Shown here piece after piece: positions 16,057 to 26,310 of a stretch of DNA of 57,483 nt; position 1 is the stretch's first letter; the number at the start of each line of letters is the position of its first letter. The DNA is from Gammaproteobacteria bacterium. Lineage in GTDB: Bacteria > Pseudomonadota > Gammaproteobacteria > SZUA-229. The stretch spans positions 1-57,483 of the forward strand of contig JAGXGK010000041.1 in assembly GCA_024636785.1 (NCBI GenBank). Reading direction: 5' to 3'. A program made the translations under genes and the position numbers. Below the pieces are notes generated by a model, which saw only the letters and a program-made list of their open reading frames with translations, was not told the origin of the DNA and made no database searches.

Positions 16057-19000
16057 ATGAGTTCAACATTGCAAGAACAGATCAAATTAGGCCGACCCGG
16101 AAAACAGGGCTTGTATGACCCGGCATTCGAGAAAGATAGCTGTGGCGTGGGCTTTGTCGCGCATATCAAGGGTGAGCCCAGCCATCAGATCGTGCTGGAC
16201 GCTGACCATATTTTGCAGCGCATGGTGCACCGCGGTGGCTGTGGCTGTGAGCCGACTACCGGTGACGGGGCGGGTATTCTTACCGGCATGCCGCATGATT
16301 TTATGGTCAAGGTGGTGCGCGAGCAGTTTGCGGAGACCCTGCCTAAATTAGGGCAATACGCGGCCGGCAATCTGTTTTTGCCCGTCGACGAGAAGGAGCG
16401 CGCGCATTGTAAGCAGGTGGTTGAGCAGATGATCGCCGAGCAGGGGCAACGGCTGATTGGCTGGCGCGACCTGCCGGTTGATGTTGAAGGCGCGGATGTT
16501 GGCCCGACTGCGCGCAATTCGCAGCCGTATATGGAACAGCTTTTCATCGCGGCAGCAGAAGGCATGGACGATGCTGCTTTTGAGCGTCAGCTCTACATTA
16601 TTCGTAAGCGCAGCACCAATCTGCTGCGTTCGAGCGCATCGCTGGATCAGGGCGACATGTTTTTTGTCTGTTCGCTCTCGCCCCGCATCATTATCTACAA
16701 GGGCATGCTGACGGCGTTGCAGGTGAAGGCCTTTTTTACCGATCTGTTGGACGAGGACTACAAAACCCATCTGGCCATGGTGCATTCACGTTTCAGCACC
16801 AACACCTTTCCTTCCTGGGATCGCGCCCAGCCCAACCGGTTCATGAGCCATAACGGCGAGATCAATACACTGCTGGGTAACAAGAGCTGGATGGAAGCGC
16901 GTCAGGGCATGGTCAGCAGCGAGCTGTTCGGCGATGATATCGACAAGTTATTCCCGATTGCCGAAGATGACTGTTCGGACTCGGGCAACTTCGACAATGT
17001 GCTCGAATTTCTGCTGATGTCCGGCCGCAGCCTGCAGGAGGCGGTGATGATGATGGTGCCGGAAGCGTGGCAGTCTGACCGGAACATGGATGCCGAGAAG
17101 AGAGCCTTTTATCGCTATAACTCTGCGCTGATGGAGCCCTGGGACGGCCCGGCTTCGATTGCGTTCACCGATGGCCACTACATTGGCGCCACCCTCGACC
17201 GCAACGGTCTGCGCCCCAGTCGCTATTACCTCACCCACGATGACCGCGTGATCATGGCTTCTGAAGTCGGCGTGCTGGAGATAGAACCGAGCAACGTGAA
17301 ATTCAAGGGCCGTTTGCAGCCGGGCAAGATGTTTCTGGTCGATTTTGAAAAGGGCTGCCTGATTCCCGATGAGCAGCTCAAGGCCGAGTTTGCCCGCCAG
17401 CGCCCTTACGGTGAATGGCTGGAGCAGCAGGAGATCAAGCTTTCCGAGCTGTCGCCCAACAAGGAGCCCCACGGGTTCTATCCGGAGACCCTGCTGCCGC
17501 GCATGCAGGCCTTTGGCTACACTACTGAAACCATGCAGTTTATGCTGCTGCCGCTGGTTCAGGAGCTGCGCGACCCGGTCGGCTCGATGGGCAACGATTC
17601 CGCGCTGGCCTGTCTCTCCGACCGCCCGCGTATGATTTACGATTATTTTAAGCAGCGCTTTGCGCAGGTCACCAATCCGCCTATCGATTCGATTCGTGAA
17701 GAAGTGGTGATGTCGCTGGAGTGCTATATCGGTCCGGAAGCCAATCTGCTGGAAACCACAGCCAAGAACGCCCACCGCTTGCGCGTGCCGCACCCGATTC
17801 TGACCAATGAAGAGCTGGAATCGCTGAAGCATATGAATCATCGTGGCTGGCGCACCATGACCATCGACATCACCTACGAGCGTGCGCAGGGTAGCGACGG
17901 TCTGGGGAAATGTCTGGACGCCATCTGCGCCCAGGCTTCGCAGGCGATTGAAGACGGTTACAGTCTGATTGTACTGTCCGACCGTAACATCGGCGCCGAG
18001 CGCATCCCGGTGAGCACTCTGCTGGCGAGCAGTGCCGTGCACCATCATCTGGTGCACAACCAGCAGCGCACCCGCATCGGCATCGTGCTTGAAACCGGCG
18101 AAGCGCGCGAAGTGCATCACCACTGCCTGCTAATCGGCTATGGTGCGGACGCGATCAACCCCTATCTGGCTTTCGAATCGCTGTTTCAGGCCAAGATCGA
18201 TGGTCTGCTGGATGAGCAGGAATACCCCAATGACGATTCCATCGTCGCCGATTACCGCAAGGGCGTAGCCAAGGGCATGCTCAAGGTGATGGCGAAGATG
18301 GGCATTTCCACCTTGCAGTCCTACAAGGGTGCGCAGATTTTTGAAGCGGTGGGCCTGGGCGAAGAGGTCATCGACCGCTGCTTCAAGGGCACTGCCAGTC
18401 GCATCAAGGGCGTGGCTTTTGACGTGCTGGCGGAAGAGTCCCTGCGCCGCCATGCCATCGGTTATCCCGGTCGCGATGTGGTCAGGATGCCGGTGCTGCC
18501 CAATCCCGGTGATTACCACTGGCGCGCGGGCGGTGAAACCCACATGTGGAATCCCGATACCATCGCCAACATCCAGCTGGCGGCGCGCAGCAACGACCGC
18601 GACGCCTATGCCAAATTTGCCCGCTTCTCCAATGAGGAGGCCACGCGCAAATCCACCCTGCGCGGTCTGCTCAAGTTCAGAGAGAACGTCAACGGCGGCC
18701 CCATTGCCCTCGACGAAGTGGAACCGGCGAAGGAGATCGTCAAGCGTTTCGCCACCGGCGCGATGAGTTTCGGCTCCATCTCGGCGGAGAGTCACGAAGC
18801 GCTGGCCATTGCCATGAACCGGCTGGGCGGCAAATCCAACACCGGTGAAGGCGGTGAGGATAGCGTGCGCTTCACTCCGATGGTGAACGGCGATTCCAAA
18901 CGCTCGGCGATCAAGCAGATCGCTTCCGGACGTTTTGGCGTCACCAACTGGTATCTCACCAACGCCGATGAGTTGCAGATCAAGGTCGCCCAGGGCGCGA

Positions 19001-20631
19001 AACCGGGTGAGGGTGGCGAGCTGCCCGGCACCAAGGTGGATGTGACCATTGCGCGTATCCGCCATTCCACGCCGGGTGTGGGACTGATCAGCCCGCCGCC
19101 GCATCACGATATTTATTCCATCGAGGATCTGTCGCAGCTGATCCACGACCTGAAAAACTCCAATCCTTCCGCCCGCATCAGCGTGAAACTGGTGTCAGAA
19201 GTGGGTGTGGGCACGATTGCCTCAGGTGTGGCCAAGGCCTATTCCGATCACATTGTGATCGCCGGTCATGATGGCGGCACCGGCGCCTCGCCGCTGACTT
19301 CGGTGAAACACGCCGGTCTGCCCTGGGAGCTGGGGCTGGCTGAAACCCACCAGACGCTGGTGATGAACGATCTGCGATCGCGCGTGGTGCTACAGACCGA
19401 CGGTCAGCTAAAAACCGGTCGCGATCTTGCTATGGCCGCCCTGCTGGGTGCGGAAGAGTATGGTTTTGCCACTGCGCCGCTGATCACCCTGGGCTGCATC
19501 ATGATGCGCAAGTGTCATCTCAATACCTGTCCCGTGGGCATCGCCACGCAGGATGAAGAGCTGCGCAAGAAATTCAAGGGCAAACCCGAGCATGTGGTCA
19601 ACTATCTGTTCATGGTGGCCGAAGAGATGCGCGAGATCATGGCCTCGCTGGGTTTCAGAACGATCAACGAAATGATCGGCCGCGTCGATGTTCTGGAAAC
19701 CGACATTGCGCTGGACCACTGGAAAATGAAAGGCATTGACCTCTCCATGCTGCTGACGCCGGCGCAAAAACCGGCTGATGGCACTGAAGTCTACTGCACC
19801 ATAAAGCAGGATCACGGTCTGGACAAGGCGCTGGACAACGAGATCATCAAGCTGGCCCGGCCTGCTATTCTCCGTGGCGAAAAAGTGCAGATACAGCTAC
19901 CGATAATCAACATTAACCGCGTGGTCGGCACTATGCTGTCGCACGAACTGGCGAAAGCCCGCCGGGGTAAGGCGCTGCCCGACGACACCATTCATATTAA
20001 GCTGGAAGGCACCGCCGGGCAGAGTCTGGGCGCGTGGCTGTATGAAGGCGTCACTATTGAACTGGAAGGCGACGCTAACGACTATGTCGGCAAGGGACTG
20101 TCGGGCGGGCGCATTATTGTCTATCCACCGGCCAACAGCAGTTTCGTCGCCGAGGAAAACATCATCGCCGGCAACGTCATTCTTTACGGCGCCACCAGCG
20201 GTGAAGCTTATTTCAGGGGCATCGTCGCCGAGCGTTTCTGCGTGCGTAACAGCGGCGCGGTCACCGTGGTGGAAGGTGTGGGTGACCACGGCTGTGAATA
20301 CATGACCGGCGGCCGGGTGGTGGTGCTGGGTGAAACCGGGCGCAACTTTGCCGCGGGCATGAGTGGCGGCGTGGCCTACATCTGGGATCATAACGGCAAA
20401 TTTGCGGCCAACTGCAATCCCGGCACGGTGCTGCTGGAAGCAGTGGTAGCGGACGAGGATATCGCAGAGCTGAAGACGATGATCGAGAATCATCTAAAAT
20501 ACACCGGTTCCTCCGTGGCACGCACCATTCTGGAAAGATGGGATGAGTCGCTGCCGCAGTTTACCAAGGTCATGCCGACCGACTACAAACGTGTGCTGGC
20601 GGAAATGAAGGCACAGGAAGCGGCGGCGTAA
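16057..20631 (+). CDS. gltB: Glutamate synthase (NADPH) large subunit
   Basis: Makes glutamate from 2-oxoglutarate and ammonia released from glutamine. The 1,524-residue alpha subunit has the usual length. After a ~28-residue propeptide the class II amidotransferase begins at the Cys of KDSCGVGFVAHIKG, the expected N-terminal nucleophile after processing. A central domain, the FMN-binding synthase barrel (SAESHEALAIAMNRLGG, GHDGGTGASPL) and the 3Fe-4S cysteines in GCIMMRKCHLNTCPVG near residue 1150 follow. A C-terminal GXGXG beta-helix domain completes it. The ribosome-binding site is weak (GGGGTG/TTGGAT). It is followed by gltD 57 bp downstream on the same strand. Confidence 0.97.
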   Translation: MSSTLQEQIKLGRPGKQGLYDPAFEKDSCGVGFVAHIKGEPSHQIVLDADHILQRMVHRGGCGCEPTTGDGAGILTGMPHDFMVKVVREQFAETLPKLGQYAAGNLFLPVDEKERAHCKQVVEQMIAEQGQRLIGWRDLPVDVEGADVGPTARNSQPYMEQLFIAAAEGMDDAAFERQLYIIRKRSTNLLRSSASLDQGDMFFVCSLSPRIIIYKGMLTALQVKAFFTDLLDEDYKTHLAMVHSRFSTNTFPSWDRAQPNRFMSHNGEINTLLGNKSWMEARQGMVSSELFGDDIDKLFPIAEDDCSDSGNFDNVLEFLLMSGRSLQEAVMMMVPEAWQSDRNMDAEKRAFYRYNSALMEPWDGPASIAFTDGHYIGATLDRNGLRPSRYYLTHDDRVIMASEVGVLEIEPSNVKFKGRLQPGKMFLVDFEKGCLIPDEQLKAEFARQRPYGEWLEQQEIKLSELSPNKEPHGFYPETLLPRMQAFGYTTETMQFMLLPLVQELRDPVGSMGNDSALACLSDRPRMIYDYFKQRFAQVTNPPIDSIREEVVMSLECYIGPEANLLETTAKNAHRLRVPHPILTNEELESLKHMNHRGWRTMTIDITYERAQGSDGLGKCLDAICAQASQAIEDGYSLIVLSDRNIGAERIPVSTLLASSAVHHHLVHNQQRTRIGIVLETGEAREVHHHCLLIGYGADAINPYLAFESLFQAKIDGLLDEQEYPNDDSIVADYRKGVAKGMLKVMAKMGISTLQSYKGAQIFEAVGLGEEVIDRCFKGTASRIKGVAFDVLAEESLRRHAIGYPGRDVVRMPVLPNPGDYHWRAGGETHMWNPDTIANIQLAARSNDRDAYAKFARFSNEEATRKSTLRGLLKFRENVNGGPIALDEVEPAKEIVKRFATGAMSFGSISAESHEALAIAMNRLGGKSNTGEGGEDSVRFTPMVNGDSKRSAIKQIASGRFGVTNWYLTNADELQIKVAQGAKPGEGGELPGTKVDVTIARIRHSTPGVGLISPPPHHDIYSIEDLSQLIHDLKNSNPSARISVKLVSEVGVGTIASGVAKAYSDHIVIAGHDGGTGASPLTSVKHAGLPWELGLAETHQTLVMNDLRSRVVLQTDGQLKTGRDLAMAALLGAEEYGFATAPLITLGCIMMRKCHLNTCPVGIATQDEELRKKFKGKPEHVVNYLFMVAEEMREIMASLGFRTINEMIGRVDVLETDIALDHWKMKGIDLSMLLTPAQKPADGTEVYCTIKQDHGLDKALDNEIIKLARPAILRGEKVQIQLPIININRVVGTMLSHELAKARRGKALPDDTIHIKLEGTAGQSLGAWLYEGVTIELEGDANDYVGKGLSGGRIIVYPPANSSFVAEENIIAGNVILYGATSGEAYFRGIVAERFCVRNSGAVTVVEGVGDHGCEYMTGGRVVVLGETGRNFAAGMSGGVAYIWDHNGKFAANCNPGTVLLEAVVADEDIAELKTMIENHLKYTGSSVARTILERWDESLPQFTKVMPTDYKRVLAEMKAQEAAA

Positions 20632-20688
20632 ACCGCCTCAGTCGGTTGGTCGTCATTAGTAAAACACTAAAATTTTAGAGAAGATGTA

Positions 20689-22167
20689 ATGGGAAAACCT
20701 ACGGGCTTTAAAGAATTTGAACGCAAGGCTGAAGCGTATCGTGAAGTCACGGTAAGGTTGGGTGATTATGATGAAATCTTCACCGGCGAGCATGATGTCG
20801 AGCAGCTGCAAACTCAGGGCGCACGCTGTATGGATTGCGGCGTGCCTTTCTGTCAGTCCGATACCGGCTGTCCGGTCGATAATCTGATTCCGGAGTGGAA
20901 TGATCTGATCTACACCGAACAGTGGCGCAAGGCACTGGACCGGCTGCACAAAACCAATAACTTCCCCGAATTCACCGGTCGGGTCTGTCCCGCGCCCTGC
21001 GAAGGTGCCTGTGTGCTGGGTATCAACGAGCCGCCGGTCACCATCAAAAACATCGAGCAGGCGATCGTCGATCGCGGCTTTGCCGAAGGCTGGATTAAGG
21101 CCGAGGTGCCGAAATTCCGTAGCGGCAAAAAAGTCGCCGTAGTGGGTTCGGGACCGGCAGGGCTGGCAGCGGCTGCGCAGCTTAACCGGGCGGGGCATTC
21201 GGTCACCGTTTATGAACGCGCCGATCGCATCGGCGGCCTGCTGATGTACGGCATTCCCAACATGAAACTGGGCAAGGATCTGGTGCAGCGCCGGGTTGAT
21301 TTACTGCACGCCGAAGGCGTCGAGTTCATCACCAATGCCGATGTCGGCGGTGAAGGTGAAAACGCTATCGACATCAAAAATCTGCTTAAGGAAAATGGCG
21401 CGGTACTGCTGGCGACCGGTTCAACCAAAGCACGGGATATGGAGGTGCCGGGTCGTGATCTGAAAGGTATCTATCCGGCCATGGAATTCCTGACCGCCAA
21501 TACCAAAAGCCTGCTCGACTCCAATCTGGAAGATGGCCGCTACATTTCGGCCAAAGATAAAAAGGTGATTGTGATTGGTGGCGGCGATACCGGCACCGAC
21601 TGCATCGGCACCGCCATTCGCCACGGCTGCACCTCGATTGAAAATTTTGAATTGATGCCACAGCCTGCCGCCGAACGCACGGAAGATAATCCCTGGCCGT
21701 TATGGCCTCTGATCTACCGCATTGATTATGGCCATCAGGAGAGTGCGGAGCGTTTTGGTCGGGACCCGCGCGATTATTGTGTGCTCACCAAAGAGTTCGT
21801 GGGTGATGCCGAGGGTCAGCTTAGCGGCGTTAAAACCGTTGAAGTGCAGTGGCAGAAAGGCGATGACGGGCGCTGGAATATGGAAGAGGTGGCCGGCTCC
21901 GAAAAGGTCTGGCCCGCCGACCTGATCATGCTATCGATGGGCTTCACCGGCCCTGAACAGTATGTTAGCGATGCCCTTAATCTCGAGTATGATGAGCGCG
22001 CCAACTACCGGGCGGCCTATGGCCAGTACAAAACCAGTGTGGAGGGCGTGTTTGCGGCGGGTGACTGTCGTCGCGGCCAGTCGCTGGTGGTCTGGGGCAT
22101 CAACGAAGGCCGGGAAGCGGCGCGCGAAATCGACAAATTTCTCATGGGTAGCAGCTTCCTGGCTTAA
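20689..22167 (+). CDS. gltD: Glutamate synthase (NADPH) small subunit
   Basis: Carries electrons from NADPH through FAD and two 4Fe-4S clusters to GltB. The 492-residue protein has the N-terminal cysteine sets CMDCGVPFC and CPAPCEGAC for the iron-sulfur clusters, an FAD-binding [12 protein letters not shown] near residue 151, an NADPH-binding [11 protein letters not shown] near residue 292, and a C-terminal [15 protein letters not shown]. Start and length agree with the family. It shares a transcript with gltB; the spacer contains a CTAAAATTTTAG palindrome (20667-20678) just before the GAGAAG ribosome-binding site. Confidence 0.97.
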   Translation: MGKPTGFKEFERKAEAYREVTVRLGDYDEIFTGEHDVEQLQTQGARCMDCGVPFCQSDTGCPVDNLIPEWNDLIYTEQWRKALDRLHKTNNFPEFTGRVCPAPCEGACVLGINEPPVTIKNIEQAIVDRGFAEGWIKAEVPKFRSGKKVAVVGSGPAGLAAAAQLNRAGHSVTVYERADRIGGLLMYGIPNMKLGKDLVQRRVDLLHAEGVEFITNADVGGEGENAIDIKNLLKENGAVLLATGSTKARDMEVPGRDLKGIYPAMEFLTANTKSLLDSNLEDGRYISAKDKKVIVIGGGDTGTDCIGTAIRHGCTSIENFELMPQPAAERTEDNPWPLWPLIYRIDYGHQESAERFGRDPRDYCVLTKEFVGDAEGQLSGVKTVEVQWQKGDDGRWNMEEVAGSEKVWPADLIMLSMGFTGPEQYVSDALNLEYDERANYRAAYGQYKTSVEGVFAAGDCRRGQSLVVWGINEGREAAREIDKFLMGSSFLA

Positions 22168-22346
22168 GGTACCCGGAATATACTAATGAACCTGGATCGC
22201 GCCCGGATTTGGATCATATTTGGTCGCGCCGATTGAGCAAAACCGTAGGCGTAGCAGGGCTACGGCGAGGATTTTGCGATTGAGGCGCGGCCAAATATGG
22301 TCTGAAAACGGGATGCGTGATGGTATATTAGTATGTTCCGGGTCCC
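22168..22346. repeat. 179-bp long imperfect palindrome (MITE-like)
   Basis: Terminal arms 22168-22187 and 22327-22346 agree at 18 of 20 bases as inverted repeats. Next inward, ATCATATTTGGTCGCGCC pairs with GGCGCGGCCAAATATGGT, and the centre holds CCGTAG/CTACGG. The whole element can fold as one cruciform or RNA hairpin. It begins on the base after the gltD stop and ends four bases before the convergent PilZ gene, so it may serve as a two-way terminator. Its structure suggests a non-autonomous mobile element. Confidence 0.65.
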
Positions 22347-22350
22347 TAAT

Positions 22351-22749
22351 TCACAGCCGGTGTGCTACCTCGTCGTGCAACTGCTTGATGTAGTCGAGCA
22401 GTGCTTTTTCACTGCTGTTTTCAAAATCCACAAACTCAATCGCGAGTAGATATTGCTCCTGCGACAGTCGGCGCGCAGCTATTACCGTGCAGGAAGCATA
22501 GAGTTTCGGCTTCTTTTCGATCGGCAGTTGCGCGGCAATCTTGAACCGCTGGCGGTCCATAGGGTGATTTTGCAGGCCTCTAGGCTCAATCTCATTGGCA
22601 ATCTCAATGTCGCATTTAAACTGTAAGCCGTTGACCGATATATCCAGCGTTTTTATCGACAGCAGGCTGCCATCAGGCAGAATAACGTCGATCTCCAGCT
22701 CGGCGGGATATCGGAGTGTTTGCCGTCGTTCCTTTTGCATAGGTATCAT
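22351..22749 (-). CDS. PilZ-domain cyclic-di-GMP receptor
   Basis: A single PilZ domain that should bind cyclic di-GMP and act on a partner protein. The 132-residue protein has the RxxxR motif at ERRQTLRYP near residues 8-14 and the second motif LDISVNGLQF near 37-46 (D/NxSxxG). A C-terminal helix ends with HDEVAHRL. No membrane segment. The start may be the ATG at 22749 or the one at 22740, with no clear ribosome-binding site to decide. It is transcribed toward gltD, with the long palindrome between. Confidence 0.9.
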   Translation of the reverse strand: MIPMQKERRQTLRYPAELEIDVILPDGSLLSIKTLDISVNGLQFKCDIEIANEIEPRGLQNHPMDRQRFKIAAQLPIEKKPKLYASCTVIAARRLSQEQYLLAIEFVDFENSSEKALLDYIKQLHDEVAHRL

Positions 22750-22817
22750 AGGTCATGCGTGTGTGAACAGAATACGCCTGATTGTAGTACAGGAGCAGGT
22801 AAAATAGAACCGTTTAG

Positions 22818-22867
22818 GGCTACCGGGTTAAGGGGGATTGAGCGAGGCAGCTCTCCCACTTCCTCAG
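22818..22867. repeat. Dispersed intergenic repeat, copy 1
   Basis: GGCTACCGGGTTAAGGGGGA through to CTCTCCCACTTCCTCAG matches, in inverse orientation, 31781-31846, which has about 18 extra bases in the middle. It lies in the 238-bp spacer between the divergent PilZ and mscS genes. That spacer holds no other gene. Confidence 0.65.
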
Positions 22868-22987
22868 AGTTAAATAACAGCTGTGGGCTCGGCGGAAGCA
22901 GGCATTAGTCGGTAATGCACACGGGTGTATAAGCGTAGTAGCATTGGTAAATAATTACATGAGAAAAAATAAAAGAGGGAAATCCAG

Positions 22988-23833
22988 ATGATTGAAAGCA
23001 TCAACATAGAGCAAATGACAGAGGTTTATCTGGTTCCGTGGGCAATTAAAGTCACCATGGCGATCGTTATCTTCATGGTCGGTAAATATGTGGTCGGAAT
23101 ACTCACCCGCCTGCTTATCCAGTTAATGACAAAGACCAGGGTGGAGGCTATTCTGGTCAATTTTATTAGCTCGATCTTTAAAACGGTGGCTCTGCTGTTT
23201 GTCGTGGTCGCCGCCCTGGATCAGCTGGGTGTCGATACCACCTCGCTGGTAGCGCTGATCGCGGCGGCGGGTCTGGCCATTGGCCTGTCCCTGCAGGGCA
23301 CGCTGCAGAATCTGGCTTCGGGCGTGATGATGATCATTTTTCAGCCCTTTAAAAGTGGTGATTTTATCGATGCCGGCGGTGTCCTGGGGACAGTGGAACA
23401 GATCAATATATTCAACACCGTGATGCGCACCGGCGATAACCGCGAAATTATTGTGCCTAATGGTGCAATTTACGGCGGAACAATTACCAACTATTCAGCG
23501 CGTTCGACCCGCCGCGTAGATATGGTATTCGGCATCGGTTACGACGATGATCTGCGCAAGGCTAAGGTCATTATCAATGCGGTTCTGGCTGCGGATGAAC
23601 GCGTGCTGAGTGAACCGGAGCCGTTAGTCGCGGTGGCCGAGCTGGGCGCCAGCAGCGTGAATTTCAATGTGCGTCCATGGTGCAAATCGGCCGATTACTG
23701 GGGGCTGTATTTCGATACCCATGAAAATATAAAAATCGCCTTTGATGAGGCAGGCATTACCATTCCCTATCCGCAGATGGATGTGCATATGGATAAGCCT
23801 GATGGAAACAACAACAATGAGGTGCAAGTGTGA
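22988..23833 (+). CDS. mscS: Small-conductance mechanosensitive channel
   Basis: Opens under membrane tension to release solutes during osmotic downshock. The 281-residue protein has the MscS length. It has an N-terminal pair of membrane helices, the Gly/Ala-rich pore helix TM3 (ALIAAAGLAIGLSLQGTLQNLASG, described here by position: about residues 91-114), then the beta domain with FKSGDFIDAGGVLGTVEQI and the C-terminal alpha/beta domain. An AGAGGGAAA ribosome-binding site precedes the ATG. The DUF481 gene overlaps its stop by four bases (GTGA), so the two are translationally coupled. Confidence 0.95.
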   Translation: MIESINIEQMTEVYLVPWAIKVTMAIVIFMVGKYVVGILTRLLIQLMTKTRVEAILVNFISSIFKTVALLFVVVAALDQLGVDTTSLVALIAAAGLAIGLSLQGTLQNLASGVMMIIFQPFKSGDFIDAGGVLGTVEQINIFNTVMRTGDNREIIVPNGAIYGGTITNYSARSTRRVDMVFGIGYDDDLRKAKVIINAVLAADERVLSEPEPLVAVAELGASSVNFNVRPWCKSADYWGLYFDTHENIKIAFDEAGITIPYPQMDVHMDKPDGNNNNEVQV

Positions 23834-24603
23834 GTATTTTAAAACTGACAGGGGCGGCTGGTCTGCTGGTGATGTCAGCCAGCGGTTTTGCCGCGGAAAA
23901 AACCGACTCGCCGTGGAAAAGTTCAGCGGAAGTGGGTTATGTCAATGTTTCCGGCAACACCAATACCGAAACCCTGAGAGCAGCTTATGACCTCGCCTAT
24001 GAAATAGAAAAGTGGGCGCATAAGATGCATGCCGACGCACTCTCATCCAAAACTGAAACCACCGATGACACGGTGACTCCGGCGGTGACAAGCTCCGAGC
24101 GCACTGCGGCAAAATGGCTGGTCAGCGGACAGTCGGATTACAAGTTCACCGAATATGATTATTTCTATGGCTTGCTGAGTTATGAAGATGACCGCTTCAG
24201 TGGTTTTAAGTATCAGGCCAAGCTCGGTGTTGGTTATGGTCGCCGGGTAATTCATACCGACAGGCATAACCTCAGGCTGGAAGTCGGTCCGGGTTATCGC
24301 TCCTATCGGCTGGAGCAGCCGGCACCACCGGCACCGGCCGAGGAGAGCCGTGATGAAATGCTGCTACGTATGAACGCGGGCTATATCTGGAAAATTTCCA
24401 AGACCTCGACATTCACACAGGATCTCACTTATGAAGCCGGCGAGGATCAGGATGAATGGAATTCGGTGACCGGATTAACCGCCAAAATCAATTCAACCCT
24501 GGCGATGAAGCTGTCTCACAGCGTGAAGAATCTGGAAGCCGTGCCACCGGGAACCGAGCACTATGACCGCGAGACAGCGGTGACTCTGGTGTTTGCTTTC
24601 TGA
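23830..24603 (+). CDS. DUF481 outer-membrane protein (YdiY-like)
   Basis: Starts with GTG overlapping the mscS stop codon. The 257-residue protein has an N-terminal signal peptide (LTGAAGLLVMSASGFAA, cleavage before EK) and alternating beta strands rich in aromatic residues, ending in LVFAF with a terminal Phe, typical of outer-membrane barrels. The WKSSAEVGYVNVSGNTNTETL opening is characteristic of DUF481, a family described as salt-induced outer-membrane proteins in some species. Coupling to mscS suggests an envelope or osmotic role (inference). Confidence 0.88.
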   Translation: MSILKLTGAAGLLVMSASGFAAEKTDSPWKSSAEVGYVNVSGNTNTETLRAAYDLAYEIEKWAHKMHADALSSKTETTDDTVTPAVTSSERTAAKWLVSGQSDYKFTEYDYFYGLLSYEDDRFSGFKYQAKLGVGYGRRVIHTDRHNLRLEVGPGYRSYRLEQPAPPAPAEESRDEMLLRMNAGYIWKISKTSTFTQDLTYEAGEDQDEWNSVTGLTAKINSTLAMKLSHSVKNLEAVPPGTEHYDRETAVTLVFAF

Positions 24604-24627
24604 TCATTGCTTCGACGTTGTGATTTT

Positions 24628-24667
24628 AAAAAAGTCCGCGCAGCCATATGGCTGCGCGGACTTTTTT
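24628..24667. terminator. Bidirectional intrinsic terminator
   Basis: A perfect 40-bp palindrome (20-base arms 24628-24647 and 24648-24667) starts with A6 and ends with T7 around a GC-rich stem. It lies between the convergent DUF481 gene and the minus-strand SLC13-type gene and can terminate both. Confidence 0.93.
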
Positions 24668-24775
24668 TGTTTAGGAGGCTGTTAGCTTTAAAAAATCAGG
24701 AATGAGACACGAAAATAAAGAATTAGAATTTATCTGCGTTGATCTGCGTGCATCCGTGGACTAACGGTTTTAATG

Positions 24776-26301
24776 TTAGTTAGCCCAGTCCGGCATAACC
24801 GAGGCATCGATATCAAACACCTGCATGCCCCAGAAGTAAGTGGTCAGTGAGATCATGATGATGGCGAGCAGATTGATGATAAAGCCGGTAGTCACCATGT
24901 CGCTAATCTTCAAATTGCCCGAGGCAAAAACGATGGCATTAGGCGGCGTTGCCACCGGCATCATAAAGGCCATGGAAGCGGAGAGCGTGACCGGCAGCAT
25001 TAATAACAGCGGGTTGACCTCGATGGCTTTGGCGATGGTGGCAACCAGTGGCAGCAGCATTTGCGCAGTCGCGGTGTTGGAGGTGACCTCGGTAAGAAAG
25101 ATCACCAGAGTGGAGGTCGCGGCGATGAGCGAGAAAGTGCCGGCATCCTGGGAGCTGAGAAATTGCTGGCCGATAAATTCAGACAGGCCGCTGGCGGTGA
25201 AGCCTTGAGCCAGAGCAAAGCCGCCGCCGAAGAGCAGCACAATTTTCCAGGGCAGTTCGCTGATGGTGTCGAGATCGGCAAGCTTTTTGAACTGACTCTG
25301 GTTTCTCGAGGGTAGGGCGAACAGCAGCAGGGCAGCGGCAATGGCAACCGTGCCGTCGTTGATCAGGTCGGCATGTTCGAGCAGACGAGACCAGCCGGGA
25401 ATAATGAGTCCGCCGATGACAATGTCCTGTCTGAATATCCAGCACAGTGCCGTGGTGGTGAAAACCGCCGCCACCATTTTTCTTCATAGGACATGGCCTG
25501 CTGTTTGCTGGCGGTGAGATTTTTTGCCTGCGATAACGCAGGAAAGTTTTTTCCAGTATAGCGCAAAGTAATCACCAGCCAGGCGCTGACCAGCAGGGCG
25601 GCAGAGAGTGGCAGGGCGAACATCAGCCACTGAGCAAAATTGATGACGGGTGCGGCAGGAAAGGTGATTTCGAAAATGCGCTGCATGGCCATATTGGGCG
25701 GGGTGCCGATCAGGGTGGCGGTGCCGCCGATGGAGCAGGAGTAGGCGATGCCCAGCATCAGCGCGGTCAGTAGCGCCTGCCGGTCGGCGGCGCTGAGCTG
25801 GTCGGAAGCGCGGGCATATACCGCCAGGCCAATGGGTAGCAGCATGGTAGCGCTGGCGGTATTGGAAATCCACATCGACAGCACGGCACCGGTGAGCATA
25901 AAGCCGAACACCATCACCCGTGTGCTGCCATGAAACCAGCCGATAATGCGCAGGGCGATGCGGGTATGCAGGTTCCAGCGCTGCATCGACAGTGCCAGCA
26001 CGAAGCCGCCAATGAAGAGAAAGATCGTGGAGTTCATGTACACCGAGGCGACTTCGTTGCCGGAAGTGATACCCAGTAACGGGAATAAAACCAGCGGCAG
26101 CAAGGCGGTCACGGCGAGGGGCAGGGCCTCGCTGATCCACCACGTCACCATTAACAGAGCGATGGCGCACATGTTCTGGATGGCGGGCGTGGGGAATATC
26201 GGCAGCCAGAGTACGACCAGGAAAAGTACCAGCCCCAGCCAGAAACCAAGATGTTCAGAAACATTTTTTATTGTTTCTATAGACATATTAAGGAAGGGCA
26301 T
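24776..26301 (-). pseudogene. SLC13/DASS-family anion symporter, frameshifted
   Basis: Two overlapping frames, 26301-25363 and 25477-24776, encode consecutive parts of one sodium/dicarboxylate or sulfate symporter of about 505 residues. The first part has WWISEALPLAVTALLPLVLFP and SIGGTATLIGTPPN; the second has LFGGGFALAQG, TSNTATAQMLLP and MPVATPPNAIVF, the second half of the inverted-repeat fold. The break falls at a run of five A (25477-25481 on the plus strand) after MSYEEK; one extra A would restore a normal protein. It could be a real mutation, a sequencing indel, or slippage. Last gene of the seven-gene unit. Confidence 0.85.
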
Positions 26302-26310
26302 AGAAGATTA

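Noticed and set aside
16948-18123. Long minus-strand open frames inside gltB
   Set aside because: These are frames opposite a highly biased gene; the plus-strand protein is unmistakably GltB.
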